DNA of 64,000 nucleotides from NCBI RefSeq assembly GCF_002120225.1, contig NZ_LAPZ01000003.1, positions 124,001-188,000 on the forward strand. Direction: 5' to 3'. This DNA is from Tenacibaculum holothuriorum (GTDB lineage: Bacteria; Bacteroidota; Bacteroidia; Flavobacteriales; Flavobacteriaceae). The notes below the pieces were generated by a model. It did no database searches. It was not told where the DNA came from and saw nothing but the letters and a program-made list of their open reading frames with translations. Shown here piece by piece: positions 53,264 through 62,176 of the stretch; the first letter of the stretch is position 1; each line of letters starts with the position of its first letter. Position numbers and translations under genes: made by a program.

Positions 53264-54364
53264 CTATATAAAATCCAGCGTTTTACTACGTTGGATTTTT
53301 TTTGTTTCAGTTTCAATAAATTGATCTACAAAATATATTTCTTTAGGAATTTCGTATTTAGAAAGTTTATCAAGCTTTTCTAACTTAGTTTTTAAAGACT
53401 TCTTAGCTTCAATTGAATTGACATCTTCAACAATTAAAATTAACTTTTCTCCTAAAATAGTATCAGAAACTCCAGCAACAAAAAAACGTTGCGTAATTAC
53501 TTTAGATAACTTCTCCTCTATTTTTTCTGGATGCAATTTTACTCCACCTGAATTAATCACATTATCAAAACGACCTAACCATTCAAAAGTTGTTTCTGAC
53601 AGTAAATTCACAACATCATTCGTTACAATTTGTTCATTCGCTACTTTTGGTGCATTAATTACCAAGCAATTTCTATTGTCTTGTGATAATTCTACATTGG
53701 GTAAAGTTTGATAAAACTCTTCTTTATAAACATCTTTTTTATTGAGAGATTGCTTCGTCGCTTCTACTCGAAATAACGTAAAATGGTTGAGTTTTTTTAC
53801 CGCTATATGTGTAACAGTTTCTGTCATTCCATAGGTAGCAAAAATCTTTGTTTTCTTTTCTTGAATAACTTCTATTAAATCATTGGCTACAACTCCTCCT
53901 CCAACAATTAATTGTTTTATTCTATCTAATTCTTCTAAAGAATTTCTAAGCTGTAAAGGAACCATTGCCGAAAAATCATACTCTTTATTTAAGTCTTTTA
54001 ATGGATTAGAAATCGGATCAACAATGTCTAATTCCCAACCTAAAACCAATGCTCTTACTAACATCATTTTTCCTGCTATATAATCGGTAGATAGACACAA
54101 TAAAGCTGTGGTGTTTTCTGATAAATTGAAAAAGTCTCCTGTGGCTAGAGCAGAGTTTTTCATAAACTCTTTTTTGATTTGAATTGGTTTCGGTTTTCCT
54201 GTAGAACCCGATGTTTGTACAACCACAAAATCTTGCTCATTAAACCAATCAGTCAAAAAAACAACTATTGAATTATTAATCGTTTTAGAATATTGAAGTA
54301 ATGCTTCTTTATTTACAAACGATTTTCCGTTTAACTTAAACGATTTATGAAAAGAAGTTTGCAT
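53264..54364 (-). CDS. menE: o-Succinylbenzoate-CoA ligase (MenE)
   Basis: A 366-residue AMP-forming ligase, shorter than the proteobacterial enzyme, as is usual in Bacteroidota. P-loop motif VVQTSGSTGKPKPIQI (about residue 50), A5 motif ATYGMTETVTH (about 178), the WLGRFDNVINSGGVKLHPEKIEE loop, and the C-terminal Lys in TETKKIQRSKTLDF. It activates o-succinylbenzoate in menaquinone synthesis. Its 3' end overlaps the yebC terminator. It is last in the menA-menC-menE operon. Confidence 0.92.
   Translation of the reverse strand: MQTSFHKSFKLNGKSFVNKEALLQYSKTINNSIVVFLTDWFNEQDFVVVQTSGSTGKPKPIQIKKEFMKNSALATGDFFNLSENTTALLCLSTDYIAGKMMLVRALVLGWELDIVDPISNPLKDLNKEYDFSAMVPLQLRNSLEELDRIKQLIVGGGVVANDLIEVIQEKKTKIFATYGMTETVTHIAVKKLNHFTLFRVEATKQSLNKKDVYKEEFYQTLPNVELSQDNRNCLVINAPKVANEQIVTNDVVNLLSETTFEWLGRFDNVINSGGVKLHPEKIEEKLSKVITQRFFVAGVSDTILGEKLILIVEDVNSIEAKKSLKTKLEKLDKLSKYEIPKEIYFVDQFIETETKKIQRSKTLDFI
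53271..53303 (+). terminator. yebC terminator embedded in the end of menE
   Basis: AAATCCAGCG (53271-53280) pairs with CGTTGGATTT (53289-53298), one G-T pair allowed, then a T-run to 53303. It sits within the last codons of the convergent menE gene. Confidence 0.75.
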
Positions 54365-54367
54365 TAA

Positions 54368-55285
54368 TTAGTTTTCGTTAACTATAGGTTTTGTAATTCT
54401 TCCTGTTATTTTTTCTTTCCAGTTTTCCCATCCATATTTCTTATTTAAAAAATACAAATACAACGGATAAATAAGCAATACAGGTACTATCATTTGAAAC
54501 AACAAACTTGGTTCTGAATAATCTAAAAATAACGCATCTGTTTGAAAAACCGCCCAATTTGAAGCTACTAAAACTGCGGCTGCAATATTGTTTGCTGCAT
54601 GAATTCCTAAAGCTAATTCGGTTCCTTCATCTAATAAGGTTACTATTCCAAATAAAAAACCTGTACCAATATAAAAGCCCATGATTCCGTAACCTAATTT
54701 AGACACTTCTGGATTTAATATGTGCATTAATCCAAACAAAACTGAAGTTATCACTAGAGGAAACCATCTGTTTTTTGCTAATATTCCTAAACCTTGCATT
54801 AAATAACCTCTAAACAGTAATTCTTCTAAAGAGGTTTGAATTGGAATTAACACGATTGAAATCAGTAACAATAAAAAGAAAGGTGCTGGTTTAAAATTCC
54901 ATACAAATTCATCTGGACTTAGTAAAAACCCAACAAATAAAAAGAAAACTGTAACTACAAACCATGAGGAAAATCCGAAGAAAAAACGCTTCCAATCTAT
55001 TTTGTTTCTACTCGTAACTAATGAAGTTATGCTTCGTCCATGTAATAGTTTAACTAACACTAAAAGCAATACAAGTAATATTAAAAATGGAATCAGATTT
55101 TCTAACAGAAAAACATTTTTATCCCCTTGAAAATTCACAGTTTCTTCAATCAATTCTTCATAAATAGAAGGCATTAAAAAGTAAACTGCAAAGTTTGATA
55201 TAAAAGGAGACATAACAACCAAAACTGTTAATAACCACCTCCAAAAATTGTTCTTCCCTTTATATGCTTGTTGTATAAAATTCAT
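54368..55285 (-). CDS. CPBP intramembrane protease (Rce1-like), intact
   Basis: A 305-residue membrane protein with about eight hydrophobic segments. All CPBP catalytic positions are present: E154/E155 and R159 in EELLFRGY, H188 in GLMHIL, and H229 plus N233 in GIHAANN. Such glutamic intramembrane proteases cut CAAX-like or other membrane substrates. Its start overlaps the stop of the degenerate paralogue by one base. Position inside the menaquinone operon is unusual. Confidence 0.9.
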   Translation of the reverse strand: MNFIQQAYKGKNNFWRWLLTVLVVMSPFISNFAVYFLMPSIYEELIEETVNFQGDKNVFLLENLIPFLILLVLLLVLVKLLHGRSITSLVTSRNKIDWKRFFFGFSSWFVVTVFFLFVGFLLSPDEFVWNFKPAPFFLLLLISIVLIPIQTSLEELLFRGYLMQGLGILAKNRWFPLVITSVLFGLMHILNPEVSKLGYGIMGFYIGTGFLFGIVTLLDEGTELALGIHAANNIAAAVLVASNWAVFQTDALFLDYSEPSLLFQMIVPVLLIYPLYLYFLNKKYGWENWKEKITGRITKPIVNEN

Positions 55286-56187
55286 TATAAATTGATGTTT
55301 TTAATACTTGGCTCTATTACTTTTCCTGATAATTTTTCTTTTACTCTTTCCCAACCATACATTTGCTTCAATAAGAAAAAATAAATAGGCAAGAATAATA
55401 ACACAGGAATATAAACTAAAAATAACACTTTTGGCTCAGATCTATCTAATAATAATGCATTTGTTTGAAACCCTGTCCAAGTAGTTGTTATATAAAGTAT
55501 TGCAAAAATATTGTTAGCTGTTTGCATTCCCATTGCTAGTTCTACTCCATCGTCTAAAGCTGTTATAATTCCTGTAAATAAACTTGAAGCTAAGTAAAAA
55601 AATAACACATGAAATCCTACTTTACTGAATATTGGACTTATCCCCACAGCTAGTACATACAAAATGGATTTCAAAATAATTGCTGTCCATTTATTCTTAG
55701 TCAACACACCAAACACTTGTAGTAAGTATCCTGAAAAAAATAATTCTTTAAAGATAGCTCCTATGGGTACAAGTGTAATACTAATTAAAAATAATATAGC
55801 AAATGGCACTAACTTAAAATTCCACCGATAGCTCTCTGGATAAGCAAAATAATTTAACGAAAAATAAATTAAAACAAAAAGTCCCCAAGAGCTTACACCA
55901 AATATATAGCGCCACCAGTCAATTTTCTTTTTAGACGTGAATAAACTTCTAATAGGTCTCTTATGCAAAAATCTAACTCCTAAAATAAGCACTACAAAAA
56001 ACACTACATATTGTTGTAGCCCTTTAAATAACAAGAAGTTAGAATCTAGATTTGTAGGTTTAGTTTTAACTTCTACAAAAAGGAAATAAAATATTCTTAA
56101 AAAAAACGGTGTAAATACTACTAAAGAAAGTAATAAATATCTCCACCAATTATTTTTCCCTTTGTAAACTTGTTGGAAAAAATCCAT
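55285..56187 (-). CDS. CPBP paralogue lacking the catalytic residues
   Basis: A 300-residue protein homologous to the next gene (same start MDFFQQVYKGKNNWWRYLL and same membrane layout). The catalytic positions are lost: K147/E148 with S152 in place of Glu-Glu-Arg (KELFFSGY), V181 in place of the first His, and Q222 in GMQTANN for the second. It cannot be an active CPBP protease by the known mechanism. It is likely a pseudoprotease or partner. Coupled by TAATG to the intact gene. Confidence 0.87.
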   Translation of the reverse strand: MDFFQQVYKGKNNWWRYLLLSLVVFTPFFLRIFYFLFVEVKTKPTNLDSNFLLFKGLQQYVVFFVVLILGVRFLHKRPIRSLFTSKKKIDWWRYIFGVSSWGLFVLIYFSLNYFAYPESYRWNFKLVPFAILFLISITLVPIGAIFKELFFSGYLLQVFGVLTKNKWTAIILKSILYVLAVGISPIFSKVGFHVLFFYLASSLFTGIITALDDGVELAMGMQTANNIFAILYITTTWTGFQTNALLLDRSEPKVLFLVYIPVLLFLPIYFFLLKQMYGWERVKEKLSGKVIEPSIKNINL

Positions 56188-56207
56188 GATTTAAATCTTT
56201 TAGTTTC

Positions 56208-57245
56208 TTAAATAGTAAAATTCCATTTCTTTTGAATGTCGTAAAACAACGCTCCCTCTTGAACGGTTAAAGGACTGTCAAAATTATTCGTAAACAAACC
56301 ACCCGTACCTAAACCCTGTGGCATTGAGTTTTGTAAAGTATATGTAAATTGAGAAATAGCATTTAGTCCAACATTACTTTCCAACGCAGAGGTTATCCAC
56401 CAACCAATAGATTGATTGTTTACAATTTCAACCCAGTCTGTACTTCCTTTAAAACCTCCTATTAAACTTGGTTTTAAAATAATGTATTGCGGATTTATAG
56501 TTTGAATACACTTCTGCTTTTCTTTATAAGAAAACACTCCTATTAACTCTTCATCTAAAGCAATTGGTAATGGTGTTTTTTCACATAAACTAGCCATTTC
56601 TTGCCACTGATCTTGTTTTATAGGTTGTTCTATGGAATGTAAATCGAGTTCAGATAATCTTTGAAGTTTTTCTAATGCATTTGACGGAGAAAATGCTCCG
56701 TTAGCATCAACTCGTAACTCTATTTCTGAAGCGGAAAACTCTTTTCTAATTGATTGTAGCAACTCTAATTCAGTAGCAAAATCAATAGCGCCAATTTTCA
56801 TTTTTATACATGAAAAACCTGCAGCTATTTTTTCTTTAATCTGCGCTTTCATAAAGTTTTTTTCTCCCATCCAAATAAGTCCATTGATAGGAATATTTTG
56901 CTTTCCATCTACAAATTCAGATGGAAATAAATCGAACATCGATTTACTTTTTAAAGACAAGAAAGCTTGTTCTAATCCAAACTGAATGCTTGGATATTCA
57001 ATTAATTGTAATAATAGATTTTCTAAACCTAAATGAATATTTTCACATACCCATTTAAGTTTTTCTTCGTACTGGGGGGTGTCATCAATACTTAATATTC
57101 TTAAAATTCCACATTCTCCAACTCCTTTTTTTCCATTTTCTTCAAGAATTAAAAACCATGTTTCTTTTGTTTTTAATATTCCTCTTGAAGTTCCGCTGGG
57201 TCTTTTAAAATTTAGAATGTATTGATAGTAGTTAGCTTTTAGCAT
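56208..57245 (-). CDS. menC: o-Succinylbenzoate synthase (MenC)
   Basis: A 345-residue enzyme of the enolase superfamily. Acid/base and metal positions are seen: CIKMKIG with the catalytic Lys, LRVDANGAFS (Asp), SIEQPI (Glu), ALDEELI (Asp), and ILKPSLIGG (the second Lys). It dehydrates 2-succinyl-6-hydroxycyclohexadiene carboxylate to o-succinylbenzoate. It is 20 bases upstream of the CPBP pair. Confidence 0.92.
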   Translation of the reverse strand: MLKANYYQYILNFKRPSGTSRGILKTKETWFLILEENGKKGVGECGILRILSIDDTPQYEEKLKWVCENIHLGLENLLLQLIEYPSIQFGLEQAFLSLKSKSMFDLFPSEFVDGKQNIPINGLIWMGEKNFMKAQIKEKIAAGFSCIKMKIGAIDFATELELLQSIRKEFSASEIELRVDANGAFSPSNALEKLQRLSELDLHSIEQPIKQDQWQEMASLCEKTPLPIALDEELIGVFSYKEKQKCIQTINPQYIILKPSLIGGFKGSTDWVEIVNNQSIGWWITSALESNVGLNAISQFTYTLQNSMPQGLGTGGLFTNNFDSPLTVQEGALFYDIQKKWNFTI

Positions 57246-57246
57246 T

Positions 57247-57633
57247 CTATTTATTATAAAGGGCTATTCTATTGCCTTCAGAATCTAAAAACAAAGCCAT
57301 GTATCCTACTTCTTCTGCTATTAAAGTTTTGTCTTGTAAAATTGTTCCTCCTGCTTCTTCTATCCTACTCAATTCATTAGCTAAATCACCCGATTGAGAT
57401 GCAAAATAAATAACAACTCCGTTTTTTTCTGAAGGAGCATACATCTCATTTAATACTAAGCTTCCGCTAATTCCAGGAGCATTGTTATCTTCTGCGGGTG
57501 GAAACCACCCCATAAGTACATCTCCCATTTGATGAATAGAAATATTAACCCGAAAAACTGTTTCATAAAATTTTTGTGCTCTTTCCATGTTTAAGACAGG
57601 AATTTCGAACCAAGACACCATGTTTGTTTTCAT
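57247..57633 (-). CDS. VOC family (glyoxalase-like) protein
   Basis: A 128-residue protein of the vicinal-oxygen-chelate fold. WFEIPVLNMERAQKFYETVF start and ALFLDSEGNRIALYNK end are family signatures. The metal set is incomplete (Gln/Glu at some positions), so it may be a binding or resistance protein. It is 1 base from menC, in the same operon. Confidence 0.88.
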   Translation of the reverse strand: MKTNMVSWFEIPVLNMERAQKFYETVFRVNISIHQMGDVLMGWFPPAEDNNAPGISGSLVLNEMYAPSEKNGVVIYFASQSGDLANELSRIEEAGGTILQDKTLIAEEVGYMALFLDSEGNRIALYNK

Positions 57634-57661
57634 ACTAAAGACTTTTGGTTATTTCATAATT

Positions 57662-58174
57662 TTATTCTTCTGCAATTTTTTTAAATCTATTTAAATAGTT
57701 TTGATCTAATTCTTTTAAAGTTCCTTTAAAATAAGGAAAAACACAACTCATTAAGTATGAATCACTTTTACAAGTTGATTTTTTTTCAATTTTAGTTTTA
57801 TTATTATTTGCTGTAAAAGTATACTCATCTGTTTTTAGCATATTTTCTGCATCGAAATAAAATGTAATTTTTTCATTTGGCACATATGCTAAAACCTTCT
57901 CTGTCATGGCAATTCTTTCTCCATTATTTTCTACAACCATTTTATAAGTACTACCCACTTTTCCTGGTTTTTCTTCAATTACATCGATAGATTTTAGTTC
58001 TGGAATCCATTGTTTTAACAGGTCTTTATCTTCAAACTTCTTAAAAACTTCTTCTATTGGCTTATCAATTTCAACCTGAGTAGTATATTCAGTTTGTTTA
58101 AACACTAAACCTGTTCCTAAAAAGATTAGTGATAAACCTATTATAATTCCTAAAATAATTTTTACTGCTTTCAT
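57662..58174 (-). CDS. SRPBCC-family (polyketide cyclase/START-like) protein
   Basis: A 170-residue protein with an N-terminal membrane helix (KAVKIILGIIIGLSLIFLGTGLVF) and a SRPBCC domain (TTQVEIDKPIEEVFKKFEDKDLLKQWIPELKSIDV). It is probably membrane-anchored and binds a lipid. It is in the menaquinone operon, 6 bases downstream of the MBL-fold gene. Confidence 0.83.
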   Translation of the reverse strand: MKAVKIILGIIIGLSLIFLGTGLVFKQTEYTTQVEIDKPIEEVFKKFEDKDLLKQWIPELKSIDVIEEKPGKVGSTYKMVVENNGERIAMTEKVLAYVPNEKITFYFDAENMLKTDEYTFTANNNKTKIEKKSTCKSDSYLMSCVFPYFKGTLKELDQNYLNRFKKIAEE

Positions 58175-58179
58175 CTATA

Positions 58180-58857
58180 TTATATAGTTATTGAACTTCC
58201 TATTTCTAAAATTGTTAATTCTTTGTTCTTTTCTAAAAATTGTTTTTGAGCTTCTTCTGTATCAATCTCTATTGGAGGGAATGTATTGAAGTGACAACCA
58301 ATTACTTTATTACATTCTACTAAATCTGATGCAATAATAGCATCTTCAACTCCCATTGTAAAATTATCTCCTATTGGTAAAATTGAAGCTGTTAATTTAG
58401 TAGTCATTGGTATTAGTTTCATATCCATTGTTACCGCAGTATCTCCAGAAATATACAATGATTTATCGCCTGCTGTAATTACAAATCCACCCGGTTGCCC
58501 TCCATAAGAACCATCTGCAAAAGATGACGTATGAATTGCATTTACATATTTAGCTGAAAAAGTTTCAGTTTTAAAAGTACCTCCATGATTTACAGGATGT
58601 CCTTTTAAGCTCTTAGCTCCATAATACATTACTATTTCATAATTAGAAACTATAGTTGCTCCTGTTCTTTCTGCAATAGTTTCAACATCTAATACATGAT
58701 CTTGGTGTGCATGCGTTACTAATATATAATCGGCTTTAATATCGTTAATATTAATATTTGATGCTAATGGGTTTCCCGTTATAAAAGGGTCTACAATAAT
58801 TGATGTTCCGTTTATATCAATTCCAAAACATGCATGACCGTAAAAAGTTATCTTCAT
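58180..58857 (-). CDS. UPF0173 metal-dependent hydrolase
   Basis: A 225-residue MBL-fold enzyme. Signatures: MKITFYGHACFGIDI, DYILVTHAHQDHVLDVETIA and YISGDTAVTMDM. Length matches the UPF0173 family exactly. The substrate is unknown. It lies 28 bases from menA in the same operon. Confidence 0.93.
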   Translation of the reverse strand: MKITFYGHACFGIDINGTSIIVDPFITGNPLASNININDIKADYILVTHAHQDHVLDVETIAERTGATIVSNYEIVMYYGAKSLKGHPVNHGGTFKTETFSAKYVNAIHTSSFADGSYGGQPGGFVITAGDKSLYISGDTAVTMDMKLIPMTTKLTASILPIGDNFTMGVEDAIIASDLVECNKVIGCHFNTFPPIEIDTEEAQKQFLEKNKELTILEIGSSITI

Positions 58858-58884
58858 TTTTTGTTTAGTTGTTAGTTTATAAAA

Positions 58885-59820
58885 TTACAAAACGTTCCCT
58901 AATCCGAAAAGAATGGAAAACAAAAACGTACTCAACGCTACTTTTTTCAATTCTCCATCTAACTGAGCCTCTTCTTTATTTTTTGCAACAAAAATTAAGT
59001 GTTTGACAATTGGTAAATACGCAATTACAAATAAAAATTGTTGTGGAGAATGATAGTTAATTACTGTATATAAAAAAGCACATAAAAAAGAAACGATTAT
59101 CAATGCAAAGTGATAATATTTTGCCAACAATGCTCCCATTTTAACCACTAAAGTATTTTTACCTGACTTCTCATCATTTACTCTATCTCTCATGTTATTT
59201 AGGTTTAATACTGCTGTACTTAACAACCCGATAGTGATTGCTGGTAAAAAAATTAACAGATTTAACGATTTGGTATACAAAAAGTAGGTCCCTACCACAG
59301 CAAGTAAACCGAAAAAAAGGAAAACAAATACATCTCCAAATCCACTATAACCATACGCTGATTTTCCTACTGTATATTTAATTGCTGCTATTATGGATGC
59401 AATTCCTAATCCGAAAAACAGTAAAGAATACCCAAAGTTTTCTTTTCCAAAAGAAACATAAATAAGTAACACCGCTACAATTAAAGTAAGCATGGTTGTA
59501 ATTACCATAGCCAATTTCATTTGCTTTGGAGAAATAGCTCCTGAGGATACCATACGCGCTTCTCCTTCTCTATTATCATCAGTTCCTTTTACTCCATCTC
59601 CATAGTCGTTTGCGAAGTTTGATAGTACTTGAAAACCTATAGTTGTTAAGATTGCTAACAGGAAAATCCAATAATTTTTTTCAGAATTCACAAAAGGAGT
59701 ATACAGTCCTTCAATATTAATAACATTTGAGAAATCAGCTAAAAAACTTCCGACAATAATTCCTGAAACTGATAACGGTAAGGTTCTTAAACGGGCAGCT
59801 TTTATAAAATTTTTAATCAT
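58885..59820 (-). CDS. menA: 1,4-Dihydroxy-2-naphthoate polyprenyltransferase (MenA)
   Basis: A 311-residue membrane enzyme of the UbiA superfamily. The first Asp-rich motif is NFANDYGDGVKGTDDNREGEARM (N-x-x-x-D-x-x-x-D), the second is NNMRDRVNDEKSGKNTL. About nine membrane helices. It attaches the polyprenyl tail to make demethylmenaquinone. It is first in the operon; the promoter region upstream has a dRS3-like palindrome. Confidence 0.93.
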   Translation of the reverse strand: MIKNFIKAARLRTLPLSVSGIIVGSFLADFSNVINIEGLYTPFVNSEKNYWIFLLAILTTIGFQVLSNFANDYGDGVKGTDDNREGEARMVSSGAISPKQMKLAMVITTMLTLIVAVLLIYVSFGKENFGYSLLFFGLGIASIIAAIKYTVGKSAYGYSGFGDVFVFLFFGLLAVVGTYFLYTKSLNLLIFLPAITIGLLSTAVLNLNNMRDRVNDEKSGKNTLVVKMGALLAKYYHFALIIVSFLCAFLYTVINYHSPQQFLFVIAYLPIVKHLIFVAKNKEEAQLDGELKKVALSTFLFSILFGLGNVL

Positions 59821-59847
59821 TTTTAAAATGAGATAATGTCTTAAAAT

Positions 59848-59876
59848 GAGATTCCCGCTTTCGCGGGAATGACAAG
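59848..59876. repeat. Short GC-rich palindrome (dRS3-like)
   Basis: ATTCCCGC (59851-59858) and GCGGGAAT (59863-59870) with a 4-base TTTC loop, in TGAGATTCCCGC...AATGACAA context. This ATTCCCGC-GCGGGAAT core is widely dispersed in many bacterial genomes. Confidence 0.6.
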
Positions 59877-59896
59877 TGTATTACTATTTTAAATTG

Positions 59897-60676
59897 TTAT
59901 AAGCTATTAGCTTCTGCAATAAGTTCGGCAATATCTTTAACAACAATTTGATCTTCTTTTAGATGGAACTTAACACCATCTGTCATCATTGTATTACAAT
60001 ACGGACAACCCGTTGCAATAATTTGAGGATTGGTTTCTAAAGCATCTTTTGTTCTTAAGATGTTAATATCCATATCTCCTCTTTCTGGTTCTTTAAACAT
60101 TTGTGCTCCACCAGCGCCACAACATAAAGCTGTAGATCGAGAACGCTTCATTTCGGTAGATTTAACTCCTAATTGATTAATTAAATCGCGAGGAGTTTCG
60201 TATACATTGTTCGCTCTACCTAAATAACAAGGGTCGTGATACGTTAATCGCTTACCTTTTAAGTTTTCTCCTTCTATATTTAAGCGACCATCTTTAATTA
60301 ACTTACTAATGTATTGCGTGTGGTGATACACTTTATACTTACCTCCTAATCCTGGATATTCATTTTTTAAGGTGTTAAATGAATGCGGATCGCAAGTAAC
60401 AATTGTTTTTACTTCGTAAGCATTAAGTATTTCAATATTAGTCATTGCTTGCATTTGGAACAAGAACTCATTTCCTGCTCTTTTTGCAGCATCTCCTGTT
60501 GAACTTTCTTCAGTTCCTAAAACTGCAAAATCTACATTTGCTTGTTGTAATATTTTAACAAAAGCACGTGTTATTTTCTTTGCTCTATCGTCATAACTTC
60601 CTGCTGCACCAACCCAAAACAACACTTCTGGTTGTTTTCCTTGAGCCATCATATCTGCCATTGTAGGTACGTTCAT
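59897..60676 (-). CDS. CCG-domain iron-sulfur protein (HdrB-like)
   Basis: A 259-residue protein with two cysteine-rich regions: TCDPHSFNTLKNEYPG near 115, and YHDPCYLGRAN then LCCGAGGAQMF, a complete CCG (Cys-Cys-Gly) motif. HdrB/GlpC-like CCG domains hold a noncubane 4Fe-4S cluster and pass electrons to or from disulfides or quinones. It is 90 bases downstream of the HdrC/E-like membrane protein. Together they may form a split ETF:menaquinone oxidoreductase. Confidence 0.85.
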   Translation of the reverse strand: MNVPTMADMMAQGKQPEVLFWVGAAGSYDDRAKKITRAFVKILQQANVDFAVLGTEESSTGDAAKRAGNEFLFQMQAMTNIEILNAYEVKTIVTCDPHSFNTLKNEYPGLGGKYKVYHHTQYISKLIKDGRLNIEGENLKGKRLTYHDPCYLGRANNVYETPRDLINQLGVKSTEMKRSRSTALCCGAGGAQMFKEPERGDMDINILRTKDALETNPQIIATGCPYCNTMMTDGVKFHLKEDQIVVKDIAELIAEANSL

Positions 60677-60765
60677 ATCTCTAAGTTTTGAGTTTTTCAG
60701 TCTTTAGTTTTAGAGTTTGGAATTTTAAATAACTCTTAATTAAAAACTTCTAATTAAAAATTATT

Positions 60766-62082
60766 TTATTCGTCTTTCCAGTTTAATCTATCCATCTGGC
60801 TATACTGCCATGGTGCACCATTATTTTCGATGTTTGTCATCATCATATTCAACTCTTGTGGTGCTGAAGATTCTTCCATTACTAAATAACGACGCATTTC
60901 CATAATAATAGATAGTGGATCGATACCAATAGGACATTCTTGTACACAAGCATTACAACTTGTACAAGCCCATAACTCTTCACGAGTAATATAATCGTCT
61001 AATAATTGCTTACCGTCTGGTTTAAATTCACCTCCGTTAGCATCAATATTTTTCCCTACTTCCTCTACTCTATCACGAGTTTTCATCATAATAGCACGAG
61101 GAGATAATTCTTTTCCTGTTAAGTTTGCTGGACAAGATGAAGTACAACGTCCACACTCTGTACATGTGTAAGCATTCATTAACTGAACCCAGTTTAAATC
61201 AGTAACATCTGATGCACCAAATTTTTCAGGTTCTCCTTCGTCTTCTCCTTCTTCTGGCATTGCATACGGATCTGCATTCGGATCCATCATCATTTGAACC
61301 TCTTTGGTTACAGCTTCAACATTTGTAAACTGGCCCTTAGGTTTTAAATTAGCATAAAACGTATTTGGAAATGCTAATAAGATGTGTAAATGCTTAGAAT
61401 AATATAGGTAGTTTAAGAAAATTAATATTCCAACTATATGTAACCACCAAGCTCCTTTTTCGATAACATGTAATTCTTCAGCAGAAAAACCACTAAACCA
61501 AGGTGCTATAAATTGTGAAATTACATTACCTGCTCCTGCTTCTTGAAAAGGAACGTCGGTTGCGTTCATTATTAAGAATAACGACATTAATACCATTTCG
61601 AAGTATAGAATGATATTACCATCGTTCTTTGGCCACCCTTGCATTTCTTTATTCCAGAAACGTTTTACCTTTTCGATATTACGACGTAGCCAGAAAATAA
61701 TAACAGCCACTAAAACTAGTAGTGCCATTACTTCGAAAGAACCAATTAAGAAACCATATAATCCGTTTCCTATTAATGGTTGAAATACCCTATGTGTTCC
61801 GAATAATCCATCGATTACTATTTCTAGCATTTCGATATTAATAAGAAGGAAACCTACATAAACTACGATGTGTAAAATTCCTGACAATGGTCTTCTAACC
61901 ATTTTATATTGCCCAAGAGCAATTTTTGCCATATTTTTCCATCGTTCGTTTTTTCGATCACTTCGATCTACATCTTTTCCTAGCTTAATATTTCTAATAA
62001 GCTTTCTTACATTCATAGCAAAATATCCTCCTCCTGCAATTAATATAACTGCAAACAAGATATTAGGTAGAAATTTTTCCAT
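60766..62082 (-). CDS. Membrane iron-sulfur protein (HdrE/HdrC-like)
   Basis: A 438-residue protein with an N-terminal NarI/HdrE-like membrane domain (five or so helices to about 240) and a C-terminal pair of 4Fe-4S clusters (CTECGRCTSSCPANLTGKEL and CTSCNACVQECPIGIDPLS). It takes electrons from a soluble partner to menaquinone or the reverse. Genetically linked to the CCG-domain protein. Confidence 0.86.
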   Translation of the reverse strand: MEKFLPNILFAVILIAGGGYFAMNVRKLIRNIKLGKDVDRSDRKNERWKNMAKIALGQYKMVRRPLSGILHIVVYVGFLLINIEMLEIVIDGLFGTHRVFQPLIGNGLYGFLIGSFEVMALLVLVAVIIFWLRRNIEKVKRFWNKEMQGWPKNDGNIILYFEMVLMSLFLIMNATDVPFQEAGAGNVISQFIAPWFSGFSAEELHVIEKGAWWLHIVGILIFLNYLYYSKHLHILLAFPNTFYANLKPKGQFTNVEAVTKEVQMMMDPNADPYAMPEEGEDEGEPEKFGASDVTDLNWVQLMNAYTCTECGRCTSSCPANLTGKELSPRAIMMKTRDRVEEVGKNIDANGGEFKPDGKQLLDDYITREELWACTSCNACVQECPIGIDPLSIIMEMRRYLVMEESSAPQELNMMMTNIENNGAPWQYSQMDRLNWKDE

Positions 62083-62176
62083 TACTTTAAATTAAAGGTT
62101 ACTAAATTCTTCTTATAAATTGATTTCTTCTTTTTTATAGGGTTATGATGAATTTTAGTTGTTGTTTGATTTTAGT

